Shown here: piece after piece, positions 12,111 to 24,187 of the stretch
How positions within the stretch are numbered: the stretch's first letter is position 1
Layout of the letters: every line of letters begins with the position of its first letter
Source: Typhlomys cinereus
Lineage: Eukaryota; Chordata; Mammalia; Rodentia; Platacanthomyidae
Length of the DNA stretch: 64,000 bases
Reading direction: 5' to 3'
NCBI GenBank assembly: GCA_023101885.1
Contig: JALPQD010000016.1
Location: forward strand, 9,983,634 to 10,047,633
The notes under the pieces: model-generated
Database searches by the model: none
The model's input: the letters and a program-made list of their open reading frames with translations, nothing else
What the model was told of the DNA's origin: nothing
Program-made: the position numbers and the translations under genes

Positions 12111-12799
12111 AAATCAAGAAATGTGTGTTCTATGCCTCATCTGCCAATGACATTTTAAAATGTCTTTTATATTATAGTTTCTTGGTTTCCAGATGAGAAA
12201 GTCAGTTCAAAGAGAGAAAAGGGGATATAGATTCCTTGGGGGAATTCATGCCTCATGCTTCCATTCTAAGTTAGACTTCTTTCTTTTAAAATAATTGACT
12301 CTGTTTGTAAATAATACAAATCATTGTTGATTCCATCATTAATTATCCCCAATAAAAGCCAGAGTCCCACCTGTCCAATCAACTACACTATATATGTATC
12401 TTGTCCACCTCATTTTGTGGATCATTGACAGTGAATAATTTTTTTGTTTTCATATATGAAAACAATAATTTAAATAACTTTAACCTCTGACTTATAACTT
12501 ATGAACTGTTAGATGTGCAACAATATGGCATACAATCTATTTGTATAAATTAACCAAAAGCCCGAGATTTGAGACATAAGATTAATCTTCAGAAGGAGCT
12601 GGTAGTGCCAGAAAATAGTAATGCCATTGAGAAATTTAAATAAAAAATTAGAAGATTGCCAAACAGATAAACTCATACAACTACAAGATGAATATACTTT
12701 ATCTGATGTTAAGATCAAGACATCCCATAGCATCAAAGCAATGAGCTACTTTTTATTTTGCTATAGGCCAACTAATATGCAGTGAATTTACATATTCTT

Positions 12800-12905
12800 T
12801 GTCATTAATTTTCCAAATGACCCTGTACTTCAGCTGTCTAAATTTATTTTGGCAAATCCGAAGACTAGGAAATGAGTAAGAATTTGAGTCCTGATCTATG
12901 ACAAG
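12800..12905 (-). mobile_element. possible MIR relic, antisense
   Basis: 'AATCCGAAGACTAGGAAATG', 'GAGTAAGAATTTGAGTCCTG' resembles the antisense MIR segment ending in 'AGTGGCAGAGCCAGGATTTGAAC'. The match is short and tentative. Confidence 0.35.
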
Positions 12906-13599
12906 AATTTTGCAAGCTTGACTATCATATTTTTAGTCAGACAGATTAAAGATATAGTTCACCAAAATAAGTTATAAGTTATGTCACTTTATCATTTGTA
13001 GGCCCAAAAATATCTCACATTTTTCTCAAGCTGTCATTTTTTTAATCAAAACAGGAAAATATTTTAATATTCCAACATTGTTACTAGATATAAAATCAGA
13101 ACTCTATCACAGATGAACCAAAAGACATTAAGATAAAAAGGTCAAGAAATAGATGAAAATAGATGCTTAAATAAATCATAAACTACCAAGCTCAGTTTGA
13201 CTTTAACATGTGATTTGCAATCATCAAACACAGCCATCAGAGCCCTAAGTGAAACTGATAGCTAATTACTTCCTAAAGAGCAGCATTAAGCAATTCTTAG
13301 CTTTCTGCAAATCCAGGGTGGTTCACATTCCACTTTACTCTCATATAGGTTTCAAATTTCCTGGAATGATTTTAAGTTCTAAGTCAAATACTTTTCATGA
13401 TCATATCCACTTTTTGCTGTGCACCTTTATCAGATTCTCAACTGACTGAGAGAGATTCCAGATGTTATGATGGATCTAGTGTCTTTATTTTTCATCATTT
13501 CATTTCCACTAAATCACCCTTTTCTCTTCCCTAGGTACCTTGTGCCTTCTATATATCCTTAATCATATTATTTCAAAGTGAATGGTCATCTATAGGATC
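12906..13599. other. unique DNA, nothing recognised
   Basis: No feature was recognised. The short + strand open frame at 13,249-13,449 shows no domain. Confidence 0.45.
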
Positions 13600-13955
13600 A
13601 GAATTTGAACACTTTGTCCCTAGCTGGTGTGACTTGGACGAGGTGGCGGAACCTTTAAGAGGTGGGACTTCATTAGAGGAACTGTGTCCAGGATGTGGGT
13701 AGACATTAAGGGTTATAGACATTAAAGGTATACCCTGTTAATAATTCTTGCCTGAGGACTTTCTGCTTCCTTTATCTACTAAGATAGGAACTTGTTAAAA
13801 AACAAGGCTCAATAAGTATTCTTTCAGTCATACCAGACATGCCTTCCTTCCTTGATGGGATGATTGTATACTATAGCTGTCAATCAAGATAAATCTCTTC
13901 TATAAGTTGTTTCTGTTAGTATTTTCACTTAGTGAAGAGTGAAATAATTTAAGCA
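13600..13955 (+). mobile_element. MaLR-type LTR (ORR1/MT-like), sense
   Basis: 'GAGGTGGCGGAACCTTTAAG', 'AGAGGTGGGACTTCATTAGA', 'GACTTTCTGCTTCCTTTATC', then 'CAGACATGCCTTCCTTCCTT', 'GATAAATCTCTTCTATAAGT' and 'TTTCTGTTAGTATTTTCACT' follow the order of rodent MaLR LTRs up to the polyadenylation region and 3' end. Ends are decayed and no TSD was resolved. Confidence 0.6.
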
Positions 13956-14456
13956 GACAGCTAGACAAATAATAATCATATTTAATTTTAAAAATCAGGG
14001 TACTTTTGCATGTTCAGTTTTAGGACGTGCACATTAATTTTGAAATATTTATCTATGAAACATACAGATGAATGGAGCTAAAGGTAGAGAGAGAATGAAA
14101 CAGGGATGCTGATGATGGTCTATTCTTTGAATTAGTTTCCTGTTGCAAAATGGTTTGGGAAAAAATGGCATCAATTTTTCTCTAGATCTTCACTTTAATG
14201 AGTCAGTTTTAGTGTGCTATGTATGCACTTGTGAGTTGCTACATGATGACTGGGCATGTGAAGCTTTTAATATGTATGATTGTAAAATTTAGGTACTATG
14301 ACAAATAATCTAAATGAAAAGTGATGTACAAGAGAAAGTAAACATCACTTATTTGTAGTAACTCTCCCTTCCTTACTCTTCCTTATCTCTCCTGTCCTCA
14401 CCTTTCTCTTCTCCTCCTTTTCCTTTATTTCCTCTCTGTTTGTTTCTCACTGTCTC

Positions 14457-14502
14457 TATCTCTTTCTTTCTTTGCTTCTTTCTGTCTTCTTTCTTTCTTT
14501 CT

Positions 14503-14562
<60 letters not shown>

Positions 14563-14640
14563 TCCTTCCTTCCTTCCTTCCTTCCTTCCTTTCCTTCCTT
14601 CCTTCCTTTCTTTCTTTCTTTTCTTTCTTTCTCTCTGTCT
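14457..14640. repeat. (CTTT)n/(CCTT)n compound microsatellite
   Basis: The tract shifts from CTTT units (to about 14,563) to CCTT units and back to CTTT. It produces Phe/Leu/Ser-rich and Lys/Glu/Arg-rich open frames on the two strands that are not genes. One strand is pure pyrimidine over long runs. Confidence 0.95.
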
Positions 14641-14664
14641 CTCTCCCCCTATTTCTTTCTGTCT

Positions 14665-15014
14665 TTATTCCATGTATGTGGAGTATATACATGCATGAAT
14701 ATGTTTGGAAATATGGAGGTACATGTGCATGAGAATGCATGTGGAGGCTCAAGGTTAATGAAAAGATTACTCTTTCTCAATCACTCTTCCACTGTATTCT
14801 TTGAGGCAGGGTCTCACTCAAACTCAGAATTCACAAATAGAAAAGTCTCATTCGCCTGCCTGCTCCAGTGATTCCCTGTGTGCACCTTCTTAGAATGGAT
14901 TGCAGGTGAGATTCAATGCCCGCGTGGCATGTATATACATTCCAGGGATCCATACTTCAGTGCTCCTGACAGTATGGCAAGAGTTTTAACTGCTGAGCTC
15001 TCTCCCTAGCTCTG
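14665..15014 (-). mobile_element. B4 SINE, antisense
   Basis: The tail side has TATGTATG-type simple sequence and then 'ATGTGGAGGCTCAAGGTTAA', 'TCTCAATCACTCTTCCACTG', 'TTTGAGGCAGGGTCTCACTC' (the B1-like half). It ends with 'ACTGCTGAGCTCTCTCCCTA' (the ID/tRNA-like half). This chimeric order is characteristic of B4. The copy is nearly full length. Confidence 0.8.
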
Positions 15015-15074
15015 GTGTGTCTTCTTATTCTCTTAGGAACTATTTCAATGCACTCTCAATTCTTCTGCCTACTT

Positions 15075-15265
15075 TTTGAAAATTATTTTATGTATTTATT
15101 TGAGGAGAGTGTAAGAGAGAGTGTGCATGCAATTTTGTCTCTCTGGAAGTCAACAGACAACTCTCAGAAGATGGTTCCCTCATTCCATTATTCGGGCTCC
15201 AGGGTTTGACAATTGAACTCATCTTACTAGAGTCACACAAGTGCCTTTCTGTCCCTCTCACAGGG
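15075..15265 (-). mobile_element. CT-tailed tRNA-derived SINE, antisense
   Basis: 'TTTATGTATTTATTTGAGGA' then AGAGAGAG-type repeats are the reverse complement of a CTCTCT-AAATAAATA tail. 'GACAATTGAACTCATCTTAC' lies where the antisense B-box region is expected. It is an older, diverged copy of the group also seen at 19.7, 52.7, 53.7, 54.1, 56.7 and 61.4 kb. Confidence 0.55.
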
Positions 15266-16328
15266 TCTCTATGAGAGTTCAGAAAGCAAAAGTGTTGTTA
15301 CGTGTTTAAGCGATTTCAGGACATGAGGTTAGAGTTTTACCAATATTTCCATTTCCATAGTATGTTTACTGTTTCGATTGTACTGTTTGGGCTTTAGTAG
15401 GATTTCTAATCTGGAAGAAATTAAAACAGGAAGGCAAGAAGACCTACTTATCCAAGAGAATTCCCAGGATAATTTTAAGTTACCATTTAGCCTCCTTGGG
15501 TAATATCTAAACCTTCTATTTCTCCCTGGTTCTTCCATAGCTTTCAGTTTCTGGGTTGTATGAGTTTTTGTGCACATCTGAATTATTTCCATTGTCTTTT
15601 GTTAAATTTCCCCACATGTGTTTATAATTACTTTTCATAAAATTATATGACATTAAATGTGGAAATTCTTTAAATTTTAGAATGTCTGTACAAATAAAAA
15701 TATTAATATATATTAACATATCTATAATACTGTAGAAGACAATTCAGATGACCCAATTTTTCACTCCTCATTCAACTAAAAGATCCATTTCCTTGCTCTT
15801 TAATTGTATAATTGTACTTTAATCCCCAGGAAATTATATTATCCCTGAAGCTGCAGCAACAGATTCTTTTTTCTTCCTCCTTTTATTTATGTCTGTTTGG
15901 CATCTAGCCAAGTGCTCTGTATGCAAAGTGACTCAACAGACAAATGGACTTAAGGGAATTGTGGTCTAAGTTCAACATACACACTTTGTAATATATAAAT
16001 CTTATAAAAACACAAAAATTTTTGCAAACATTCACCCATTGGCAAAAATACTCAAGCTGAAAACTGGCAGATTATTGGGAAATGGTATAAGGGAACAAAT
16101 ATTCTACACAGTTTAAATGGACATGGATTTCTTCCTTTTTGGATTTTGCTCAGACACAGTGACCTAAAAGATGTATGAGAATTGTCAATGAGAGTTGCTT
16201 AGGGAAGATACAAAGAAAGTTTTCTTTCCCATATTCAGGAAAGGTCTATTTTTACAAAAATAAAATAAATCTCTGGTAAGTTTCTTTCATACCATATCTT
16301 CATTTTGGAACTTTATCAGCTCTTTTTT
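15266..16328. other. unique DNA, nothing recognised
   Basis: No coding, RNA or repeat feature was recognised. Confidence 0.45.
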
Positions 16329-16349
16329 GTTCTCTCTCTCTCTCTCTCA
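16329..16349. repeat. (TC)n microsatellite
   Basis: A run of about ten TC units lies at the tail side of the neighbouring antisense SINE-like stretch. Confidence 0.85.
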
Positions 16350-16650
16350 TTGTACTTGTTATATGTGTGTGCTTGTTCATGTGTGAATGTGGACTTGTAT
16401 GTGCCGTGCAGTATGTGAAGTTATAGAACAGCTTCTCCACCTTGTTCGAGACATAATCTTCCCACTGATATGTAAGTTAAGCTAACTGACCCAGTAGTTG
16501 CCAAGTTCTACTATCTCTATTCCATTTTTTATAGATAATTTCTTTCTTTTTCTTTATTTTATTTATTTTGATATAGTGCATTACTTTCTTGTAGGTTATA
16601 GAAATTTGAACTCAAGTCATTAGGCTTGTGTGACAAGCAATTTTACCTAG
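16350..16650 (-). mobile_element. B4-like SINE, antisense, diverged
   Basis: A TGTGTG-rich stretch is followed by 'CTTCTCCACCTTGTTCGAGA' (B1-like half) and, after an AT-rich interruption at 16,520-16,580, by 'GAAATTTGAACTCAAGTCATT' reduced by decay and 'GACAAGCAATTTTACCTAGC'. The order fits an old B4 broken by an A/T-rich insertion. Confidence 0.5.
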
Positions 16651-17319
16651 CCTAGTCCTTTTCAACACAAAAGCAACAAGGGCAACAACAACCACAATCA
16701 TAGCATGGGCACAGTCATGACACTGGCAGGAAGAAAATATATATACTAGGTTTTTCACAAATGTTTTCCCTTCCACTTTGGAATATAAAGCAATACCATT
16801 GTTGGCAACTGTGAAAAAGCAATGTGTGAGCTCACTCAGATGCACTTTAAGCTTATGATTATTAACTTTCCAAGCTTGTGAGTGTCCCTAGTGGTCTCTC
16901 AAAGTGCTGTGTCCTCCATCTGACTTTCAATCTCTGCCGATCACAGTTATGAGAGTGTAGGCCATTTTAAAGTATAATCACATTGGCACAAAGGTTTGTT
17001 TCCCATTCTTTTGTTGCCTTGATATACTACTAGTTTCAAATGCTTAATTCAAACCTGAAAGGAATTTCCTGATGTCCTTGCTTTCCAATTCTATGATCCA
17101 ATCGAGACCACCAGGTGCTGAGGTAATCATCTATTCATAGATTTAGGGGAGGAGGGAATAATTTAAGAAGAATAAACTCAAAATGGTTTGGAACCTTGAA
17201 AATAAATCCTGAAAATTCTGACAGTATGAGTATATCCCTCAGGACTCATGTTACGTGGCTAGCAACATTTTAAGAAGTAATTGTTATTATTATTTTTGAA
17301 AGGCCATGTCTAGGAATAA
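16651..17319. other. unique DNA, nothing recognised
   Basis: No feature was recognised. The minus-strand open frame at 16,612-16,845 has no identifiable family. Confidence 0.45.
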
Positions 17320-17480
17320 GTGTGGTAGACGCAGTATCATTTTATACTGCACAATAATTGATTTTGATTTTTCTGAGTGGGAAAATTGAGGCTGATGGTT
17401 GTCACTTAATCAAATCTTTAAAGTGTAGAGATAGAATTTGAATTGAGTTATTCCTGATCTTAACACCATTATGAAACAAA
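17320..17480 (-). mobile_element. MIR relic, antisense
   Basis: 'GGGAAAATTGAGGCTGATGG', 'TTGTCACTTAATCAAATCTT', 'GTGTAGAGATAGAATTTGAA' follow the antisense MIR core in order (GAGGAAACTGAGGC, AGTAACTTGCCC, GGCAGAGCCGGGATTTGAAC). It is an ancient mammalian SINE and heavily decayed. Confidence 0.6.
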
Positions 17481-18954
17481 ACTCACATTCTTACACTGAA
17501 CTGATTGTAAAATTCAGAGTCTGAGAAGAAAATGTTTAGCATTTAAGATGCAGCAATTACATGGCAAAATTCAGAAGGAGATTTCATGTCAGGTGCAGAA
17601 TATTTTGATTATGAACATCTAAAGAATGTTTAGAGAAAGGAAAATGAAGTAATAAAATAAAGCAGAGAAGGGTGTGTGTGGAAGTGATTGAATTTCAATA
17701 TGGAATAGCACAGTCATATCATGCTGCTTGAGACAGTAACAACCAAGTAAAGAGTGAAGGAGATGAAGACCAGTAGAAGCATGGAGAACTTTGGAGGCAA
17801 AAAGAAAACTGTGAAGTTTTAAAACAAGAATGTGCTTAGAGAATTTGTGAAGCAAAAATGAGTGGAGCTGGAGTTATGAGATTGAATGAGAATTGAGGTC
17901 AGTGATGCAGTTAGGTGATGGAGTCCAGAAGATTCCATAAATCAAGGAGCACGACAGCATCTTGGGTGTTAAGAAGTGATGGAGCACGTGCCATCTAGGC
18001 AGAACACCGAAACTATACACCTTGGTGATAAATTTTCTATTAATGAATGTTTGCAGACAATAAGACCATGAAGGGGCAGAATTTCACCAGTGTCCTACCC
18101 AAGTTTGAAGTTTCAAGCAAGCGTTTTACCTAAGACCTAGGGGAAACACAATTTCCAAGGAAAGTTTTGAGTGACTTATAAACCTTGAGCTATCATTGCA
18201 TAATCTCAAAGAACACGTTTGCTTTGAAAAGCTAGTTTGTTAAATCCAGAGAATATACCCCTAAATCCTTTGATAGAGGACAGATTGCTCCCTAGTTGAA
18301 CCTCCATCTGTATACCTTGGTGAAATGACTTTCGGATCAAGTTAATCCCTTCCTTTTTCTGTCCAGTCCTGTAGGAGCTATCATTTCACTAGATAAGGAC
18401 TCTGCTGCCCCAGGATGCATTTATCTCTCTTAGCTTACAGGACCTTAGTCTCACAAAGGTAGCAAGCGCAACTAAGGCCCAGGGTTTTTTTTTTTTTTTT
18501 TTAACATAGTCCCAAATAAGATAAAAAATAGAAGGAACTGAGCAAAAACTTCCATGTGTTTTGGTACACAGAAAAACTCATTTCTAGTACATGTATTTAT
18601 TCAAGTATGCCCTTCAACAATTTTAGTAAGAGTTCTAACATTCTATAGACCTTTCCAAGCCTCGATTTCTTTTCTGCTTTTCTAGATGACACAGGATAGG
18701 TAAGTGCAATGTTTTAAAATTCAGATGAAGTATGGTTGTGTGTTGAATTGTTGCATGGGTCAACACACACAGGGAGAATTCATGAGTAGACACATTGAAT
18801 TGTAATTTGAAGTGGAGCATGTTTACCAATATATCAGCATCTGATAGTTATTTTTGTTAATAAAAATATAATATATAGATACATACATACACATAGTATA
18901 TATAGATACCTATATTCATACACTTAAATTACATCCAACTCTGAAATTTTATGA
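17481..18954. other. unique DNA with a T18 run
   Basis: No gene was recognised. A T18 run lies at 18,485-18,502 just after 'AGCAAGCGCAACTAAGGCCC', which resembles part of an ID SINE. The match is too short to call. Confidence 0.4.
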
Positions 18955-19039
18955 CTCTATACAGTTCAACCCATATATCATATGGTCCACAGTGGATACT
19001 GAAAATCATTTACTTTATATATAAACATAAAATTGCATG
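18955..19039. mobile_element. possible ancient DNA-transposon relic
   Basis: 'ACAGTTCAACCCATATATCA' and 'CACAGTGGATACTGAAAATC' resemble a terminal piece of an ancient Tigger/MER-type element as remembered. The evidence is one short patch, so this is tentative. Confidence 0.25.
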
Positions 19040-19365
19040 AATATGGACTATAATGATCAGTATTTATAGTCAACTTAATCCCTATAAGACACACTTTCTG
19101 ATCAACCTAAGAATGGACACAGGATTTTATTAAACTAGGCCTCTAAACTTGCCCATGCAAGATTATCTTGATTAAACTAATGTTTACGAAAGCTACATTG
19201 GCAATGGACCATTTCTGCAGCAGTCCAGGACTCTATACAGATGGAGAGAGCACACATGTTTACGTCTATTCACTTTCTGTTTTCTGACTAGATGCCTCAA
19301 GCTTTTGCTGCCTGTGATTTTCATACAATGATGGACTATAACCTGAAATTGTTAGTCAGTTAACT
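19040..19365 (+). mobile_element. degraded LTR, sense, same group as 21.8 kb
   Basis: 'TATCTTGATTAAACTAATGT', 'CCAGGACTCTATACAGATGG', 'GATGGACTATAACCTGAAAT' match the body and 3' region of the rodent LTR group also seen at 7.5 and 21.8 kb. The ends are lost. Confidence 0.5.
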
Positions 19366-19694
19366 GTTTAATCTCTAAAATTGCTTGTGTCCGATGTTTT
19401 GTTGCAGGAGTATGCAAGGAAAACTAAGACATGAAGACTTCTGATTCAAAAGAAGTGGAATAAGACTGAATTCCTTTAAAAGATATAATAATACATGCTC
19501 TTCCTGCATGTCTTTACCAAGACTTTCTGCTTTTTTAAAAGTGGTGTTATTGGAAACACTGGAGTACATTAAAGTTTTGCCATCATTTTATAACCAAGAA
19601 TAATTTTATAATTTAGACTAATGTAAAAACTTAGTGTAATCTCATTTACTGCTGTATAAGTTTCTTTCAAGAGAACTCATTCTTAATTTTTTAA

Positions 19695-19905
19695 AATAAA
19701 TAAATTTATTTAGCTTTAAGATAGGCAGATATATAGGTAGGTAGGTAGACAGACAGACAGATATACAGATAGTATATAGAGAGAGCAGCACAGGCACACA
19801 TTGAGGTTAATGTACAACTTTTTGGATTTTGGTTCTGACTTTCTACTGTGTGGTCTCCAAGAATTATGTGCAGCCATTTTGTGCCATTGAATTACCTTGC
19901 CTACC
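19695..19905 (-). mobile_element. CT-tailed SINE, antisense, with GACA/GGTA repeats
   Basis: 'AAATAAATAAATTTATTTAG' is the reversed tail. A simple-sequence block (19,733-19,785; GGTA, GACA and AGAG units) stands where the CT box is reversed. 'TTCTGACTTTCTACTGTGTG' and 'GAATTACCTTGCCTACCCA' follow as decayed body and head. Confidence 0.5.
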
Positions 19906-20407
19906 CAGTTTTGATTAACAAAAGCATCAGCAAGTTTTAGAAGTCAATAAAATACAAGTGACATATTAACTATCACCAAACACTCTTCTAAAGATTTTTT
20001 CAAAAGATCTTATCTAAAAGTCTTTGCACTTTCTTTTTCCTTTGCCTGATTTGCTAAAGTTAAAAATTAATCCAATGAACCCCCTTGTCTATGTTTCTTG
20101 TTTAACAAAATGTTTATTGACTAGCTGAGATCTAAACAAAGCTTCCTACTTGATTCATTGATCAAAAATAAGATCTAAGAGCTTATTAACCCTATTATCA
20201 GAAGCATTCATTTGCTCCTAAGCTCCACCTTCACCTGTTTAGCTTTCACAACAATGAGCGAAGGAGCTTGCCTACATTGACAGCTCAGCCATTCTATTCT
20301 ACAAGGGATATGTTGAGAGAAATATACAATCTAAGACATGCTATTGCTTGAATGAGCTTCCATAAGCATCAATGTATTTAATAGATTACTATAGAATTAA
20401 ATATTAA
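19906..20407. other. unique DNA, nothing recognised
   Basis: No feature was recognised. Confidence 0.45.
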
Positions 20408-20712
20408 GAATGTAGTCCTGGAGAGATGATTGAATGGGGGACAAGTCTGAGGACATGATGCAATACCTCCCAAATGCCCCCAGAAGGCATCTAAGAATAG
20501 GTAGGACAGTGCATATCTGTAACCCAAGTGCTCCAGTAGCAAGAGATGAGCAGAGGAGAAAAAGAATACATCAAAGCTCATTGGTTAGCTGACCTGGCAT
20601 ACACAGTGATGAATAGATAAACAAAGTGGAAAGCAAGGTTTGACTTCTGAGATTTTTGCATATCCCCAAAATGGATACGCAGAAGTGCACCCATAACATG
20701 CATATAAAATAT
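20408..20712 (+). mobile_element. B4 SINE, sense
   Basis: 'CCTGGAGAGATGATTGAATG' is the tRNA-like head. 'CATATCTGTAACCCAAGTGC' opens the B1-like half, and 'GACTTCTGAGATTTTTGCAT' and 'CAGAAGTGCACCCATAACAT' precede an A/T-rich tail. The order matches B4; the minus-strand open frame across it is an artefact. Confidence 0.65.
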
Positions 20713-21801
20713 AAAATGTAAGTATTCCAAAAGCATAGCTATTTAAAATATCTATTTTGATATGTTTTATTCCTCACACAATCTAACCGTAACATAGAAT
20801 ACTAAGAATGGAAGGAGAATCTTTCACAAAATGATCTTTGGATATTTTTCATAGTAAAAATTTTATAGTTTTACCACTAAAATTTGAATAGATTTATGAT
20901 TCAGCTTATTCCATAGTTATTCATAGTTCCCATGTATTAAAACAGAGTGTAACTTGAGTAAATGGTCCTATATTACATGTGTGAATTCCAATCTCTATTT
21001 ATTTATAAGCTACAATAGCTCTGAAATTTATCATTGAAATCACAGTACTTCTGAGAGTAACTGATTTTGCAGTTAATAATTATACTGGAACAAACAAGTC
21101 CAGTGCATTGGGGACTTGGGATCACCCTATATTTAGCTGGATTTATGACAGGTCTTAGTTTAACTGCTCTCTCTTGTGTGTGAACCCTGTTTCTCAAGGA
21201 AGATTATTCTGAGCATTATTATACTGGGATGTATTTCCATCTAGATTATGTCTCCCTGGTTCTTCTGATTCCATTCATCTCATTTTCCACTTTCATAATG
21301 AAATTTCCTGGTCCCCTAGCACATGTTGATTAATCTATATGTCAAGGACTTAAGAGTTTTCATACCACCACTACCTCTGACATTGTTTTCCTTTGCTTTA
21401 TGGATGTGGAAGATGTGCTTATCCAGCTAGATCCCAAGTTCTTCAAAAGGAGGGAGAGATTTCTTATGCTCTTTGTTCTTCCTCAGGCCAACTAGAGGAA
21501 TCAACAGGTATCAGAGTGATGACCAACTGAAGGACTGAGTATGGTATGCATCTCTTCCCTACATGTTTCTCTAGAATTCTCATCATGTTCCAGCCATATT
21601 GTTGTACTTAAGGCTCATTTACTCAGAATATTAAGTACCTTTCAATATGAAGTACTCATTAACTAAGCTGATAATATGGTCTCTCCAACTTGTTTCCTGG
21701 TTCATCTCCCTCCATTCATTTCAGTTTCTGCTTCAAACTCTATTCTTGGGAATAAAATGTCCTGACTGGCTCTATTCTATCTCCATGACCCTCATTCCAT
21801 G
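20713..21801. other. unique DNA, nothing recognised
   Basis: No coding, RNA or repeat feature was recognised. Confidence 0.45.
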
Positions 21802-22154
21802 TGTCCCTTAGTTATAGATGCCAACTTGACAAATGAAGGCTGAACTCTTGGGCACATCTGAGATATTTACTTAAGGCAAATCTTGACCAAGCTTGTGGGG
21901 ATTATCTAACTGATGTACAAAGATCCAGTTTGTAATGGGTAGGTCCATTTCCTATGCACATAAGTAAGATGGACAGAGGTGATTCAGTATTTTGCTTTTG
22001 GCTCTTTCTGTGGATATAGTGTGGTCAGTTCCCTCAGCTTCTGTAGTGCTGATGAACTATAACTTCAAATCATATGCTGGTGTCAACCCCTTGTCCACTA
22101 AGTTCTTTGGGTCCTATATTCACTCAGCAGTGGAAAGATGAAACTCATACAGTT
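21802..22154 (+). mobile_element. LTR, sense, near full length
   Basis: It begins 'TGTCCCTTAGTTATAGATGC', continues 'CAACTTGACAAATGAAGGCT', 'ACTCTTGGGCACATCTGAGA', 'AGTAAGATGGACAGAGGTGA' and 'AAGTTCTTTGGGTCCTATAT', and ends near 'GAAACTCATACA'. This is the sense order of the LTRs at 8.1 and 46.8 kb. No matching 5-bp flank was found. It supplies the sense orientation used to read the antisense copies. Confidence 0.65.
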
Positions 22155-23540
22155 CCTTAGCATATTTTTTCTGCTCTGTCACTTTGTTATTACAATCCAT
22201 TGCTCTTACCTCTTTTCCAGAGTTTAATAAGCACAAAGATACCAATTACCCTTTCCTTACAATTAATGATCAATAAGCTTCTTGTCTTATAAATTTAAGA
22301 CCAACACCTTCAAATGTGCTAGATGTGTAATCTATCCTCAACAAATTCACACATCTCGGGAAAGTATGAATAAGTAAAGCACTCCTACCTAAATAGAGAA
22401 CATGAAGGAAAGTATACAACAACTGAGAGAAAACATAAGTAATATTATTACAGTAGGGAAACTCTTCTCTTGTAGTTGGGTGCAAATCTTTCCTTGACTT
22501 CATTCCATCTGAGATTTCCACCAGCTACAACACGTTCAGTGATTACCAAAACTCACATAAATTCTGAAAGTTTTTTTCCTTGGAGAAATTCTTACATGTC
22601 TCATATCCATGGGGGGATTAATGGTAAAAGAAAAAGATGAAGAACCAATCATGAGCAAGTACTGACACCATGTAGGAACTTTGAAAAGCTACAGATTGGG
22701 CCTGGGAATGAAGGAATGCAGAAATAAAATATCATAGCTTTCTTTGCCACACTGTATACCATCTCAATTGAGAAAACTCATCCTCTGATATTTGAAAATT
22801 GCCAAATACAGCCCAGTGAAAAAATGGAATATTTTCAGCAAAATAGTTGAATGAAATTTCACTTCTATGCTGTCAATACAGATAAAATTTAAGTATATCC
22901 AGTCAAATCCTTTTTGAAAGATGTCACAAGCATAGTTCTTAGCCCCATTTTTTTCTTGTATGCCCTGCCTTGGCCACTGTTGAGAATTATTCTTCATTTA
23001 TAGGAATACAAGCAGCGTGAAACTCTTACTTTTTCATATGCACCAGAAAGAAGAAAGAACCCATTTTCAGGTCACACCATAGCTCCGAGTGTACACTGGT
23101 TCAAACTGGTCATTAAGAATCTTTGTTATGGTTATGCCACATTGAACTAAAAGAAGTTCTTTCCTTCTTGAACACACATACACACACACACACACACAAC
23201 TCTGCAACAATCGATCTATTTGCCTATCATGTGTAGAAATTAAGTAAGAACAAAGAGGTCAAATAAAATTAAGTAACAAGCAGCAAACAAAGTAACTACC
23301 AAATCTGTAACTGAATTTAAGTGCTGGGTTTCAACTGCCCAATATGAACTGGATAACTACTTCTTTTAATAGAGCAAATGAAGAATTCTATACTTCTGTG
23401 CATGTTTTATACCTGTTTTCATTTTTGAAGATATTAGACAAACTTCAATTTAGGCTTTGAGGTTTTACATGGGATTTGTCTCTTTTGAGATCTTTTATGA
23501 AATTCAGGCCCAATTACCCGCTCAGTCTTCTGTATCAAGC
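22155..23540. other. unique DNA with a short (CA)n
   Basis: No gene was recognised. A (CA)n run lies at 23,174-23,200 after 'CTTCTTGAACACACATA'. Confidence 0.45.
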
Positions 23541-23733
23541 ATTCTGTCTCTTGTTCATTTTTCTGCAGCTGCAGAGAACACTGCAAAGTGCTTGCATTTG
23601 CTCATATGTGTTTAGATTACAGATGCTTGCCCCATACTTGGCTTTATGTTTATGCTGGGATGCAAACTCTGACCCTGCTGCTGCAACAAACATTTTACCT
23701 CCTAAGCCATTTCCCCAGCCCCATGAATTTCTT
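23541..23733 (-). mobile_element. ID/B1-type (B4-class) SINE, antisense
   Basis: 'AGATTACAGATGCTTGCCCC', 'GGGATGCAAACTCTGACCCT' and 'CCTAAGCCATTTCCCCAGCCC' shortened at the end give the antisense order of B1-like sequence followed by the tRNA-like head. The + strand open frame at 23,476-23,838 runs through this element and is not a gene. Confidence 0.65.
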
Positions 23734-23778
23734 TTAGATTGCCCTACATCTCTAGAAATCCGTTTAACGTTAAAAGTT

Positions 23779-23930
23779 GAGGTGGCAGATCTATGCATAT
23801 TAGTGCAGGCTGATAATCACAGCTGTTTGAGAGAGTGAGGTAGAAGGATCTCCGGTCCAAGAACAGTTTGGACTATAGACTGAGACTATGTCATAAAGCT
23901 TGTCTCAAATTAAAAAATAAAAGGAGTTCT
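23779..23930 (+). mobile_element. B1-like SINE, sense
   Basis: 'AGTGCAGGCTGATAATCACA', 'GAGTGAGGTAGAAGGATCTC', 'GAGACTATGTCATAAAGCTT' then 'GTCTCAAATTAAAAAATAAA' give the 7SL-derived order from the 'TGTAATCCCAGC' position to 'CTGTCTCAAAAA'. The copy is old. Confidence 0.6.
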
Positions 23931-24187
23931 GCATGGTGGGGGATGATTCTATCTAAGTACATATGTACTTTCAAGGAAGGGTCTTTATGAGCCTGTCACA
24001 TTTTTAATTATTTGACATGCTTATACATAAGTACAATGAATCTAGTGTTTTCATTTCTCATGACCCATTCCCATCCCACCTCTCATCCCGCTTGGCACAT
24101 TCTACTTTCCAGCCAATCTCCTTACTCTCACGTCTTTTTGCATGAATGTTCCACTGGGTTTCAATCATTTTTTTTTTAAATAAAGAG

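Noticed and set aside
14440..14871. Phe/Leu/Ser-rich and Lys/Glu/Arg-rich frames
   Set aside because: They are translations of the CTTT/CCTT tract and of the adjacent B4 SINE.
23476..23838. 120-codon + strand frame
   Set aside because: It runs through an antisense ID/B1-type SINE and into a B1-like SINE.
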